Counted from the stretch's first letter, positions 23,916-37,026 are shown. The stretch: 64,000 nt of DNA from Hordeum vulgare subsp. vulgare (GCF_904849725.1 NC_058520.1:537840083-537904082); one strand, 5' to 3'. Translations and numbers: made by a program. The notes: a model not told the origin generated them from the letters alone.

Positions 23916-24376
23916 CCTCGGCCTCCACCTCGTATGAGCCTAGCCCACCAGGACATTGGTTGGCGAGCGGTCGAGCCGCTGCCCTAGCACTCCTGAACCG
24001 TGGTGCTTCTCATCCAAATCCGCGTGGATCGACCCGATCTCGCCGAGACTCCCGGTTTCCGCACGATTCCGTCGTCGTTGTTTTTGCACGAGTTGCTGCC
24101 TTCTGATTGCTTCACCGCTTTCGTCCACTGATACACGATCTCTTGTAACGAACTAAATCAGCAAACCAAATCAGCCTTTGATGGATGCCTTCCCATTGTC
24201 GTCGGATAACGCGCCCGAGCCGACTTCCTCATCAACGTGTTCTGCAGATTTCCATTATTCTATACGAATACGCTTTCCAATGACCATATCAACTCTCACG
24301 CCCGTAAAGCCATGTCAACACATCTATCCTCACTATAGATCAACAATGCCTTATTCAACCTTGCTTTGATACCACT
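23916..24376 (-). other. Truncated internal part of a minus-strand Copia element
   Basis: It lies downstream (minus sense) of a Copia 5' LTR and primer-binding site. A short open frame (24128-23940) is rich in Q, R and E but has no recognisable domain. The left end is cut by the neighbouring Gypsy LTR. Confidence 0.4.
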
Positions 24377-24748
24377 TGTCAGAATAATCCAAGGCTTTTC
24401 GTTGATCTACCGAGGACCAAGCAATCGCACGAGCACGACATTGAGATTTGTTAACGAGGTTCACCGATATGGCTACATCCCCGGGGCCTGACTAGGGCGC
24501 TACTCCCCATGACACCGCAACAATACCGCACCCCGGCCTCCCGAGCGCCGACACACGCCGCCGACTCCCCCGCATACATGTGATATTATATTGGCATATG
24601 TTACATCGTGTGTCTACCTTCTCATTATATAAGAGGCCTACGGGTACAAGTGTCCTAATAGGACACGAGTCCTACCCTGTCTACACATAGTCCAAAGCCA
24701 AGTCCAACTGTAATCTAACTTGTACAAATATTCGACACAATTCTAACA
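24365..24748 (-). repeat. Copia-type 5' LTR with primer-binding site
   Basis: The LTR is 24377-24748 on the plus strand (TGTCAGAATAATCC to TTCTAACA), 372 bp. On the minus strand it ends TTCTGACA, followed after two bases by TGGTATCAAAG (24374-24364), a good match to the complement of initiator methionine tRNA. A minus-strand TATATAAT-type box would fall near 24640. No second LTR is in the window. Confidence 0.65.
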
Positions 24749-24831
24749 AAGGCGAAGCTCCGAGGCGTCGAGTGGGCCCACTCCATGCACTTCTTCATGG
24801 GAGGGAGCAGATGGTTCCTCATGCTATGCCT
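24749..24831. other. Short segment between two LTRs
   Basis: 83 bp flanking the outer Athila-like element. The last five bases, TGCCT (24827-24831), would be its target duplication, but no matching copy is found beyond 54070. Confidence 0.4.
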
Positions 24832-26579
24832 TGTTGACGTGCAACTATTCCTAACTTGATGCCTCCACGGCAACGACGCCAGAAAAGAGTTGCTCCCCAG
24901 TTGCTCAACAATTAGCCATTGTCTTGCAATGGCCCACCAGCGCGTGGGATCGCGGCAGTTTTCGAGGGTAGAGTATTCAACCCAAATTTGTTGGTTCGAT
25001 ACGATGGGAATGAAAGGATATTCTCCAGTATTAGCAGTTGAGGCGTCAGCTCAACCACACCTAAAAGATTAGTATCTGCAAGCAGGATATAAGCAGCAAA
25101 GGTAGTATGATAGCAACGGTGCCAGAAACGATCTATTGACAAGGCAGACTATTCCCAGCTGTTGTATCAATGGCGCTAGAAAAGTATTGTAGCAGGTAGC
25201 AGCAGTGTAACGAGTAACATCAGTAGCAAGGAACAGCAGTAGTGACAGCAGTAGCAAGTAGCAACAGTAGCAAGTAACAGTAGCAGCAACAGAGCGAGTA
25301 ACAGCAGCAGCAAGTGACAGTAGCAGCAACAGTAGTAACAACAGTAGCAGCAGAGTAAGTAACAGTAGCAGAGCAAAGCAAGTAACAGCAGCAGCAAGTG
25401 ACAGTAGCAGCAACAGTAGTAACAATAGTAGCAGCACAGCAAGTAACAGTAGTAGTGGGACAAACTCGTAGGCAATGGATCGGTGATTTGTTGGATGACA
25501 TTCATCATGCAACAGTTATAACATGGAGAGATATGTGGCTAGCTCCCGTTCGTTAATGTGATGTAGGCATGCATTCCGTGTGTAGTCATACGTGCTTAGG
25601 GAAAAGAACTTGCATGACATCTATTGTCCATCCCTCCCGTGGCAGCGGGGTCCAAATGGATACTACGGGATATTAAGGTTCTCCTTTTAATAAAGAATCG
25701 GACCAACGCATTAGCACTTGGTGAACACATGAACTCCTCAAACTATGGTCATCACCGGGAGTGGTTCCCGTTATTGTCACTCCGGGGTTGCCGGATCATA
25801 ACACATAGTAGGTAACTACAACTTGCAAGATCGGATCTAAAACACACATATATTGGTGACAACATAATAATTTCAGATCTGAAATCATGGCACTCGGGCC
25901 CTAGTGACAAGCATTAAGCATGGCAAAGTAGTAGCAACATCAATCTCAGAACATAGTGGATACTAGGGATCAATCCCCGTCAAAACTAACTCGATTACAT
26001 GATAGATCTCATCCTACTCATCACCGCCCAGCGAGCCTACGAATAGATTACTCACGAACGATGAAGAGCTTCATGGAATTGGAGAGGGAAGAAGGTTGAT
26101 GATGACGATGGCGACGATCTCCTTGATCCGGAGCCCAAAACGGACTCCAGATCTGCCCTCCAGGTGAAGAACGGGATGTGGCAGCGCCTCTGGAACGAAA
26201 ACGCGATGAAATCTTCTCTCTTGATTTTTTCCGGGACGAAAGGGAATAAATAGAGCTGAGTTTGGGGGCGGCAGAGCCACGTGGGCCCCACAAGCCCTAA
26301 CGGCGCGGCCTGGGGGGGTGGCCGCGGCCACAGGGCTTGTGGCCCACTGGCTCACCCCCTCCGGTGGATCTTTGCGCAGGTAATTTTCATATTTTCCAAA
26401 AATATTCTCCATAAATTTTCAGGACGCTCCGAGAACTTTCATTTCTGCACAAAAACAACACCATGGCAATTCTGCTGAAAACAGCGTTAGTCCGGGTTAG
26501 TTCCATTCAAATCATGAAAAATAGAGTCCAAAACAAGGGCAAAAGAGTTTGGAAAAGTAGATATGATGGAGACGTATCA
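24832..26579 (-). repeat. 3' LTR of the outer Athila-like element
   Basis: Plus strand from TGTTGACGTGCAAC to GGAGACGTATCA. It aligns over its whole length with 52330-54070. It contains an AGC-rich minisatellite (25190-25455), the GC-rich hairpin (26284-26345) and, on the minus strand, a TATTTATT promoter box near 26248. Confidence 0.9.
25190..25455. repeat. AGC/AGT-rich minisatellite in the LTR
   Basis: Degenerate array of CAGTAGCAAGTAACAG-like words, also present in the other LTR at 52690-52955. It produces long leucine-, alanine- and cysteine-rich open frames on the minus strand, which I consider artefacts of the repeat. Confidence 0.85.
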
Positions 26580-26615
26580 ACTCCCCCAAGCTTAGAACCT
26601 TGCTTATCCTCAAGC
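26580..26615 (-). promoter_or_regulatory. Polypurine tract and upstream stem-loop of the outer element
   Basis: On the minus strand GCTTGGGGGAG (26591-26581) lies one base before the 3' LTR; this tract primes plus-strand DNA synthesis. A small stem-loop, GCTTGAGGATAAGC (26615-26602), precedes it, as in the inner Athila element at 49814-49829. Confidence 0.8.
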
Positions 26616-28514
26616 AACTCAGTTGACAAACTGAAAGAGAAAGAAAAACTTTGACAAACTCTGTTTGATCTTGTTGTTGCAACTATGTCTAACTCATGAC
26701 CAGAATTTCAGCAAGATCACAAGTTAACCACATAAGCAAGTGACACAAAGGTCTCACGGTAAACTAATATCAATGGCATAATCAGGTAGTGAGCAAATAA
26801 TAATGAGTTTCAGATACCAACAATTCAATCAAAACAAGCATGAAGCAATATGAATAGGTGGTATCTCGCTAGCTCTTTCTGAGACCGCAAAACATAAATG
26901 CACAACACTTTCAAAGATCAAGGGCTGACTAAACATTGTAATTCATAGCAACGAAGATCCAGTCATAGTCATACTCTATATCAATCAAAATCAAAGCATA
27001 AAAATGACAGAGGTGCTCTGTAATTGGTGCTTATATAAGAAGAGGATGACTCAACAGGAAAATAAATAGACAGGCCCTTCGAAGAGGGAAGCATTGATTT
27101 GCAGAGGTGCCAGAGCTCAAGCTTTGAAAACAGAGATAATAATTTTGGGTGGCATGCTTTCATTGTCAACGCAATGACCGAGAGTTCTCAATATCTTCCA
27201 TGCTACTTATGCTATAGGCGGTTCCCAAACAGAAAAGTAAAAATTTTAACTGCCCCACCACCAATCAATCACACTCCACGGCTAGCCAAATCCTCGGGTA
27301 CCGTCCATACTAACATCAATCCGGGGGGAGTCTTGTTTTACAGTTATGTTTTCCATTTAAGCGTGGAACTGGGCATTCCAATTACCGGCCCCTTTCTCGT
27401 GAATGACAGTGAATAAACACATGTCGAGGATAACACGCCTAACATGGAAGATACCAATAGCCCCCTGTCACCACATGAGCGGTTCGGGCATGCAAAACAG
27501 GTTATTTCTTGAAGGTTTAGAGAATGGCACATGCAAATTTACTTGGAACGGCAGGTAGATACCGCAAATAGGTAGGTATGGTGGACTCTCATGGAAAAAC
27601 TTTTGGGTTTATGGAAGTGGATGCACAAGCAGTATTCCGCTTAGTACAAGTGAAGGCTAGCAAAAGACTAGGAAGCGACCAACTAGAAAGCGACAACAGT
27701 CATCAAGATGCAATGAGTTTGACTAACATTGAGTGCAAGCATGAGTAGGACATAAATCACCATGAACACGGACATCATAGAGGCTATGTTGATTTTGTTT
27801 CAACTACATGCATGAACATGCGCCAAGTCAAGCCACTTGAATCATTCAAAGGAGAATACCATCCTATCATACTACATCATAGTCATCTCAAAATCTATGT
27901 TGGCATTCAAGACAAACCATTATAAGCTCTTAGCTAATTAAGCATGGCATCAGAACTATGATCTCTAAGTTGTCATTGCAAACATGGTTCTCTCTCAACA
28001 AAGCTGAATCTGGGACGACAAGCTAGACATATTTACAAAAACAAAATAGATAGAGTTCATACCATCTTTTCCAGTCTCAGTCACTTCATCATATATCATC
28101 ATTATTACCTTTCACTTGCACGATCGAACGATGTGAACAATAATAAGAGTGCTCGTGCATTGGACTAAGATGAATCTGCAGGCAAACACAAAGGAGAAGA
28201 CAAAGTAATATGGCTCTTTGAAAGCTAAACAGGTATGCATGCAAGAGCCACTAAACATTGTAACCAATATCTTCTACCTTGACTCAAAGAAAAAGAAAAC
28301 TATTTACACGGGAAAGCTCCCAACGAGCAAAAGAAGAAAGGAAAATCTTTTTGGGTTTTCTCAAAAGGACACAAAACAAGAAAACAAGAAAACGAGAATA
28401 AACTAGCATGGATAATACAGTGGCAAAGTGTAAACACCGACTAACAAAGTGAAAGCATAAGCATGAATGTAAAGTTGGTGCAAACACGTACTCCCCCAAG
28501 CTTAAGCTTTTGGC
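26616..28514 (-). other. Long 3' non-coding domain of the outer element
   Basis: About 1.9 kb without a convincing ORF. It is recognisably related to 48360-49835 of the inner Athila element in inverted orientation: the stretches at about 27065-27095 and 27570-27592 match 49235-49265 and 48980-49005. A second polypurine-like tract (minus CTTAAGCTTGGGGGAG) lies at 28506-28491 at its upstream border. Confidence 0.65.
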
Positions 28515-29590
28515 CTAGCTTGGTCTACTCCCAAGGAGGGAAATAACCAGCTCCGGGATACTCCGGAGTGGACTGTGGATGCCACTGCTGTGTGAGCTCC
28601 TCTGGCTCCCACTGATAAACCGGCGTCTGGTACTCGACTGGCGGCACGGGCACGGGCACTTGTGGTTGGGCCAAGCCCCAATACGCGTAGATGTCCTAGG
28701 GCATAATAATGTACATGCTTGCATAAAGGTTGAACAAAGAAGGAGCAGGCAAAGTAATAGTCTCATGAATACCCTGACTAAATACCAGGTTCTAAATCAT
28801 CCGTCTACTAGCATCTCTATCCAGAAAATCATGGCGAACCATGCTGTCATAATCCAGATATTTCTCAGGAAGAAGCATCTCTCCTTCCTCCCCCAGTCTA
28901 ACGGGTATCTCAAAGTGTTTGGCAAGACGGGTAGCATAGATACCTCCATAGACGACACCTTTGGAACGGTTCGTGTTCAACCGCTAAGCTACTATAGCAC
29001 CTAAGCTATAAGTCTTATCGTTATAAAGGCCTTCGCGCAAAACCGCAAGGTCTGGAGAGCTAAGTGATCCAGCCTCCCCACGGTCAATCAAACATTTTCC
29101 CACAAATAATGAGAAGTACCGAAGCACAAAAAATGTATGCTAGCAATTCTAGCACGAGACACTCCTCTCTCCTCTCCAACAGCAATAGTACCTATGAGAG
29201 CCTCCAAGTCCCGTGGACGAGGGTCATGAATATCCCCAACATAAGGTAATTTGCACACATTGCAAAAATCTTGTAGTGTCATGAGCTGGGGGATATCGTA
29301 TAACATGAACTCAACCATAGGAGGATTCTTCCTCGGATAAAAGTTGAAGTTTGAACGAAAATATTGGTGAGGAGGAGGTATTGTGGGCACTTATCTTCAA
29401 CGAACGCAGTAAGACCTGCGTTCTCCACCGAGTAATAAAAGTCTTCATAAAGCCCAGCGGTGCGCAAAAGTTCATCACTTGGCCACTCGCACGCTCGAAC
29501 TTCTATGACTCGAGGAATCACGTACTTGGGGTGGTTCTTCTCATCCTCTTTGGGGTTACAGCTTGAAGAGCCTCTCAAGAACCTCCTCAT
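28515..29590 (-). pseudogene. Third ORF (env-position gene) of the outer Athila-like element, degenerate
   Basis: The reading frame starts at the ATG at 29590 (MRRFLRGSSSC). Recognisable pieces are a stretch with FYPRKNPPMVEFMLYDIPQL, which belongs to the plant-specific ORF found after pol in Athila-lineage elements, and a later piece around YGGIYATRLAKHFEIPVRLG. The frame changes near 29350, meets stop codons after about 29088, and is resumed in another frame at 28980-28795. The encoded product's role is not established; the family is called env-like by position only. I see no clear transmembrane segment. Confidence 0.6.
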
Positions 29591-29608
29591 CTTTTCCTTT
29601 TCCTAACT

Positions 29609-29841
29609 CTGAATTTTTTTGAAATTTTAAGAGACTTCGAAAGAAAAGTGAGTAAGGATTAACCCAACTCGTAGCAACTACTCCTACTAGTGCCTAGTGA
29701 TCGTATCACGCGTTAAAACTACTTGGGACCAGCTAAAATCAACATTTAAAGCTCAAGAACATGGTCACCAAGGTAGCAAGAATACGCGAAGGATAAAGCA
29801 CTAGAGTAGAAACTAATTGGACCAATCGAGGAGTCACTTAC
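29609..29841 (-). other. Probable intron in the 5' leader of the third ORF
   Basis: Minus-strand donor GTAAGTGACTCC starts at 29841 and an acceptor TTCAG ends at 29609, after a T/A-rich tract and 19 bases before the ORF3 ATG. Splicing is inferred from consensus only. Confidence 0.45.
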
Positions 29842-29914
29842 CAAGGAGTAATTTCACCAAAACGGTTCGGAGAATGGTGCTTTGAGCAAGGAGATCGAAA
29901 ATCACAACCAAATG

Positions 29915-31735
29915 TGTTGGGGAACGCCGCATGGGAAACAAAAAATTTCCTACGCGCACGAAGACCTATCATGGTGATGTCCATCTACGAGAGGGGATGT
30001 GTGATCTACGTACCCTTGTAGACCGTACAGCAGAAGCGTTAGTGAACGCGGTTGATGTAGTGGAACGTCCTCACGTCCCTCGATCCACCCCGCGAACCGT
30101 CCAGCGATCAGTCCCACGATCTAGTGCCGAACGGACGGCACCTCCGCGTTCAGCACACGTACAGCTCGACGATGATCTCGGCCTTCTTGATCCAGCAAGA
30201 GAGACGGAGAGGTAGAAGAGTTCTCCGGCAGCGTGACGGTGCTCCGGAGGTTGGTGATGATCTCGTCTCAGTAGGGCTCCGCCCGAGCTCCGCAGAAACG
30301 CGATCTAGAGGTAAAACCGTGGAGATATGTGGTCGGGCTGCCGTGGCAAAGTTGTCTCAAATCAGCCCTAAAACCCCACTATATATAGGAGAGAGAGGGG
30401 GAAGCCTTGCCTTGGGGTCCAAGAACCCCCAAGGGGTCGGCCGAGCCAAGGGGGGAAGGATTCCCCTCCCAAACCGAGTCCTACTTGGTTTGGAAGGTGG
30501 AGTCCTTCTTCCCTTTCCCACCTCCTCCTTTTTTTTCCTTTTTCTCTTTGATTTTCTTCCCAATGCGCATAGGCCCCTTTTGGGCTGTCCCACCAGCCCA
30601 CTAAGGGCTGGTGCGGCACCCCCAACACCTATGGGCTTCCCCGGGGTGGGTGGCCCCCCCGGTGAACTCCCGGAACCCATTCGTCATTCCCGGTACATTC
30701 CCGGTAACTCCGAAAACCTTCCGGTAATAAAATGAGGTCATCCTATATATCAATCTTCGTTTCCGGACCATTACGGAAACCCTCGTGACGTCTGTGATCT
30801 CATCCGGGACTCCGAACAACATTCAGTAACCAACCATATAACTCAAATACGCATAAAACAACGTCGAACCTTAAGTGTGCAGACCCTGCGGGTTCGAGAA
30901 CTATGTAGACATGACCCGAGAGACTCCTTGGTCAATATCCAATAGCGGGACCTGGATGCCCATATTGGATCCTACATATTCTACGAAGATCTTATCGTTT
31001 GAACCTCAGTGCCAAGGATTCATATAATCCCGTATGTCATTCCCTTTGTCCTTCGGTATGTTACTTGCCCGAGATTCGATCGTCAGTATCCGTATACCTA
31101 TTTCAATCTCGTTTACCGGCAAGTCTCTTTACTCGTTCCGTAATACAAGATCCCGCAACTTACACTAAGTCACATTGCTTGCAAGGCTTGTGTGTGATGT
31201 TGTATTACCGAGTGGGCCCCGAGATACCTCTCCGTCACACGGAGTGACAAATCCCAGTCTCGATCCATACTAACTTAACGAACACCTTCGGAGATACCTG
31301 TAGAGCATCTTTATAGTCACCCAGTTACGTTGCGACGTTTGATACACACAAAGTATTCCTCTGGTGTTAGTAAGTTATATGATCTCATGGTCATAGGAAT
31401 AAATACTTGACACGCAGAAAATAGTAGCAATAAAATGACACGATCAACATGCTATGTCTATTAGTTTGGGTCTAGTCCATCACGTGATTCTCCTAATGAC
31501 GTGATCCAGTTATCAAGCAACAACACCTTGTTCATAATCAGAAGACATTGACTATCGTTGATCAACTGGCTAGCCAACTAAAGGCTTGCTAGGGACAGTG
31601 TTTTGTCTATGTATCCACACATGTAAATGAGTCTTCATTCAATACAATTATAGCATAGATAATAAACGATTATCTTGATACAGGAATTATAATAATAACT
31701 ATATTTATTATTGCCTCTAGGGCATAATTCCAACA
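29915..31735 (-). repeat. 3' LTR of the BARE-like element
   Basis: Plus strand from TGTTGGGGAACGCC to GGCATAATTCCAACA. On the minus strand it starts TGTTGGAATTATGCCC, the diagnostic start of BARE/WIS/Angela LTRs. A minus-strand TATA box (CTATATATAG) lies at 30378-30387. Confidence 0.95.
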
Positions 31736-31748
31736 GTCTCCCACTTGC
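31736..31748 (-). promoter_or_regulatory. Polypurine tract of the BARE-like element
   Basis: Minus strand GCAAGTGGGAGAC directly before the 3' LTR, the usual plus-strand primer of this family. Confidence 0.85.
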
Positions 31749-31787
31749 ACTAGAGTCAATAATCTAGCCCTCACATCATCATGTGAA

Positions 31788-34700
31788 TTACATTGTAATA
31801 AATCTAACACCCATATAGTTCTGGTGTTGATCATGCTTTGCCCGTGGAAGAGGTTTAGTCAGCGGGTCTGCTACATTCAGATCCGTGTGCACTTTGCATA
31901 TATTTACGTCCTCCCCTTCGACGTAATCGCGGATGAGGTTGAAGCGTCGTTTGATGTGTCTGGATTTCTTGTGAAACCGTGGTTCCTTTGCTAGGGCAAT
32001 GGCACCCGTGTTGTCACAGAACAAGGTTATTGGATTCAGTGCGCTTGGCACCACTCCAAGATCCGTCATGAATTGCTTCATCCAGACACCCTCCTTAGCC
32101 GCCTCCGAGGCAGCCATGTACTCCGCTTCACATGTAGAATCTGCTACGACGCTCTGCTTGGAACTGCACCAGCTTACCGCACCCCCCATTAAGAATAAAT
32201 ACGTATCCGGTTTGCGACTTAGAGTCGTCCGGATCTGTGTCAAAGCTTGCATCGACGTAACCTTTTACGGCGAGCTCTTCGTCACCTCCATACACGAGAA
32301 ACATCTCCTTAGTCCTTTTCAGGTACTTCAGGATATTATTGACCGCCGTCCAGTGATCCACTCCTAGATTACTCTGGAACCTACCTGCCATACTTATGGC
32401 CAGGCTAACATCCGGTCTAGTGCACAGCATTGCATACATGATAGAACCTATGGCTGAAGCATAGGGGACGGAACGCATATGCTCTCTATCTTCATCAGTT
32501 GTTGGGCACTGAGTCTTACTCAATCTCGTACCTTGTAAAACTGGCAAGAACCCTTTCTTGGACTGTTCCATTTTGAACCTCTTCAAAACTTTATCAAGGT
32601 ATGTGCTTTGTGAAAGTCCTATCAGGCGTTTTGATCTATCCCTGTAGATCTTAATGCCTAGAATGTAAGCAGCTTCTCCTAGGTCCTTCATAGAGAAACT
32701 TTTATTCAAGTAATCCTCTATACTCTCCAAAAACTCTACGCTGTTTCCAATCAGCAATATGTCATCCACATATAATATTAGAAACGCCACAGAGCTCCCA
32801 CTCACTTTCTTGTAAATACAAGATTCTCCAACCACTTGTATAAACCCAAATGCTTTGATCACCTCATCAAAACGCTTGTTCCAACTCCGAGATGCTTGCA
32901 CCAGTCCATAAATGGATCGCTGGAGCTTGCACACCTTGTTAGCATTCTTAGGATCAACAAAACCTTCGGGTTGCATCATATACAAGTCTTCCTTAAGGAA
33001 ACCGTTAAGGAACGTCGTTTTGACATCCATCTGCCAGATTTCATAATCGAAAAATGCAGCTATTGCTAACATGATTCTGATAGACTTAAGCATCGCTACG
33101 GGTGAGAATGTCTCATCGTAGTCAACTCCTTGAACTTGTGAAAAACCCTTTGCCACAAGTCGAGCTTTATAAACGGTCACATTGCCGTCAGCGTCCGTCT
33201 TCCTCTTAAAGATCCATTTGTTCTGAATAGCCTTGCGTCCCTCAGGTAATACTTCCAAAGTCCACACTTTGTTCTCATACATGGATCCTATCTCGGACTT
33301 CATGGCTTCTAGCCATTTGTTGGAATCTGTGCCCACCATTGCTTCTTCATAATTTGCAGGTTCATTGTTGTCTAACAACATGATTGACAAGACGGGATTA
33401 CCGTACCACTCTGGAGCAGCACGTGGTCTCGTCGACCTGCGTGGTTCGACAGAAACTTGAACCGGAGTTTCATGATCATCATCATTAACTTCCTCCTCAA
33501 CCGGCGTCACAATGACAGAGGTTTCCCCTTGCCCTGCGCCACCATCCAGAGGGATGAGAGGTTCGACAACCTCGTCAAGTTCTATCTTCCTCCCACTCAA
33601 TTCTCTCGAGAGAAACTCCTTCTCGAGAAAAGCTCCGTTTTTAGCAACAAACACTTTGCCCTCGGATTTGAGATAGAAGGTGTACCCAACTGTCTCTTTT
33701 GGGTAACCTATGAAGATGCACTTTTCCGCTTTGGGTTCCAGCTTTTCAGGCTGAAGCTTTTTGACATAAGCATCACATCCCCAAACTTTAAGAAACGACA
33801 ACTTTGGCCTTTTGCCATACCACAGTTCATATGGTGTCGTCTCAATGGATTTTGATGGTGCCCTATTTAAAGTGAATGCAGCTGTTTCTAATGCATAACC
33901 CCAAAATGATAATGGCAAATCGGTAAGAGACATCATAGATCGCACCATCTCTAATAAAGTACGATTACGACGTTCGGACACACCATTACGTTGTGGTGTT
34001 CCAGGCGGTGTCAACTGTGAAACAATTCCACATTGTCTTAAGTGAGCACCAAACTTGAAACTCGGATATTCACCCCCACGATCAGACCACAGGAACTTGA
34101 TCTTCTTGTTACGATGGTTTTCAACTTCACTCTGAAATTGCTTGAACTTTTCAAATGTTTCAGACTTGTGCTTCATTAAGTAGACATAACCATATCTACT
34201 CAAATCGTCAGTGAAGGTGAGAAAATAACGATATCCGCCGCGTGCCTCTACGCTCATCGGACCACACACATCGGTATGTATGATTTCCAACAAGTCACTT
34301 GCACGCTCCATTGTTCCGGAGAACGGAGTTTTAGTCATCTTGCCCATGAGGCATGGTTCGAACGTGTCAAGTGAATCAAAGTCAAGTGACTCCAAAAGTC
34401 CATCGGCGTGGAGTTTATTCATGCTCTTTACACCAATATGACCTAAGCGACAGTGCCACAAAAATATGGCGCTATCATTGTTAACTCTAACTCTTTTGGT
34501 CTCAATGTTATGTACGTGTGTATCACTATCAAGATTCAATATGAACAATCCTCTCACAATGGGTGCATGACCATAAAAGATGTTACTCATAGAAATAGAA
34601 CAACCATTATTCTCTGACTTAAAAGAGTAACCGTCTCGCAATAAACAAGATCCAGATATAATGTTCATGCTCAACGCAGGCACTAAATAACAATGATTTA

Positions 34701-35769
34701 AGTTCATAACTAATCCTGACGGTAACTGAAGTGAGACTGTGCCGACGGCGATTGCATCAACCTTGGAACCATTTCCCACGCGCATCGTCACTTCATCTTT
34801 CGCCAGCCTTCGTCTATTCCGCAGTTCCTGTTTCGAGTTGCAAATATGAGCAACAGAACCGGTATCGAATACCCAGGCACTACTACGAGAGCCGGTTAAG
34901 TACACATCAATAACATGTATATCAAATATACCTGATTTTTCTTTGGCCGCCTTCTTATCAGCCAGATACTTGGGGCAATTGCGCTTCCAGTGACCCATAC
35001 CCTTGCAATAGTAACACTCTGTTTCAGGCTTAGGTCCAGCTTTGGGTTTCTTCGTCGGATTGGCAACAGGCTTGCCGCTCTTCTTCGAATTACCCTTCTT
35101 GCCTTTGCCGTTTCTCTTGAAACTAGTGGTCTTATTCACCATCAACACTTGACGCTCTTTACGGAGTTCAGACTCTGCGACTTTTGGCATCGCAAACAAC
35201 TCGCCGGGAGACTTGTTCATCCCTTGCATGTTGTAGTTCAACACAAAGCCTTTATAGCTTGGCGGCAGTGATTGAAGGATTCTGTCAGTGATAGCTTCTT
35301 GCGGGAGTTCAATCCCCAGCTCAGCTAGACGGTTTGAGTACCCATACATTTTGAGCACATGTTCACTGACAGACGAGTTCTCCTCCATCTTGCAAGCATA
35401 GAATTTATCGGAGGTCTCATACCTCTCGATCCGGGCGTTCTTCTGAAAAATAAACTTCAACTCCTGGAACATCTCAAATGCTCCATGACGCTCAAAGCGA
35501 CGTTGAAGTCCCGGTTCTAAGCCATACAAGACTGCACATTGAACTATTGAGTAGTCCTCCTTACGTGCTAACCAAGCGTTCTTAACATCCTGATCAGCCG
35601 TAGCGGGTGGTTCATCTCCTAGCGCAGCATTAAGGACATAATCCTTCTTTCCAGCTTGTAAGATTAGCTTAAGATTACGAGCCCAGTCTACAAAGTTGCT
35701 TCCATCATCTTTCAACTTAGCTTTCTCTAGGAACGTATTAAAATTCAGGATGACACTTGCGTGAGCCAT
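31788..35769 (-). pseudogene. Copia gag-pol polyprotein with one frameshift
   Basis: One long frame from the ATG at 35769 (MAHASVILNFN) covers gag, a CCHC zinc knuckle (CYYCKGMGHWKRNC, near residue 250), the aspartic protease site WVFDTGSVAH (near 302), the integrase with HCRLGH zinc motif and DRGGEYPSF, and RT with MDVKTTFLNG and the catalytic YVDD at 32772-32761 (residue 1000). RNase H continues in another frame from about 32188 to the stop at 31788 and keeps its ADSTCEAEYMA motif. The break is one extra base in a C6 run on the plus strand (32182-32187). Everything else is open over about 1,300 codons, which fits the young LTRs. Confidence 0.93.
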
Positions 35770-37026
35770 GATCTACAACACAAATATATTCAAAGTGGAC
35801 TTAGACTATGTTCAAGATAATTAGAGTTCAACTTAATCAAATTATATGCTAAACTCCCACTCAAAAAGTACATCTCTCTAGTCATTTGAGTGGTTCATGA
35901 TCCACTTACACTATCCCAAGTCTGATCATCACGTGAGTTGAGAATAGTTTCAGTGGTAAGCATCCCTATGCTAATCATATCGACTATATGATTCATGATC
36001 GACCTTTCGGTCTCATGTGTTCCGAGGCCATGTCTGCACATGCTAGGCTCGTCAAGCTTAACCCGAGTGTTCCGCGTGCGCAACTGTTTTGCACCCGTTG
36101 TATGTGAACGTTGAGTCTATCACACCCGATCATCACGTGGTGTCTCGAAACGACGAACTGTAGCAACGGTGCACAGTCGGGGAGAACACAATTTCATCTT
36201 GAAATTTTAGTGAGAGATCACCTCATAATGCTACCATCATTCTAAGAAAAATAAGGTGCATAAAAGGATTAACATCACATGCAATTCATAAGTGACATGA
36301 TATGGCCATCATCACGTGCTTCTTGATCTCCATCACCAAAGCACCGGCACGATCTTCTTGTCACCAGCGCCACACCATGATCTCCATCAACGTGTCGCCA
36401 TCGGGGTTGTCGTGCTACTCATGCTATTACTACTAAAGCTACATCCTAGCAAAATAGTAAACGCATCTGCAAGCACAAATGTTAGTTATAAAGACAACCC
36501 TATGGCTCCTGCCGGTTGCCGTACCATCGACGTGCAAGTCGATATTACCTATTACAACATGATCATCTCATACATCCAATATATCACATCACATCGTTTG
36601 GCCATATCACATCACAAGCATACCCTGCAAAAACAAGTTAGACGTCCTCTAATTTTGTTGTTGCATGTTTTACGTGGTGACCATGGGTATCTAGTAGGAT
36701 CGCATCTTACTTACGCAAACACCACAACGGAGATATATGAGTTGCTATTTAACCTCATCCAAGGACCTCCTCGGTCAAATCCGATTCAACTAAAGTTGGA
36801 GAAACTGACACCCGCCAGTCATCTTTGAGCAACGGAGTTACTCGTAGCGATGAAACCAGTCTCTCGTAAGCGTACGAGTAATGTCGGTCCGAGCCGCTTC
36901 GATCCAACAATACCGCGGAATCAAGAAAAGACTAAGGAGGGCAGCGAAACGCACATCACCGCCCACAAAAACTTTTGTGTTCTACTCGAGAAGACATCTA
37001 CGCATGAACCTAGCTCATGATGCCAC
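35770..37026 (-). other. Leader and primer-binding site of the BARE-like element
   Basis: The sequence next to the 5' LTR reads TGGCATCATGAGC on the minus strand (37025-37013), a diverged match to the initiator methionine tRNA complement TGGTATCAGAGC. The remaining 1.2 kb is untranslated leader; plus-strand frames in it are not supported. Confidence 0.7.

Noticed and set aside
25069..25512. Leucine/alanine/cysteine-rich open frames on the minus strand (also at 52544-53010)
   Set aside because: They come from reading an AGC/AGT minisatellite in LTRs in several frames at once; no start context or family supports them.
36316..36828. 170-residue plus-strand frame
   Set aside because: Lies antisense in the leader of the BARE-like element; composition fits untranslated sequence.
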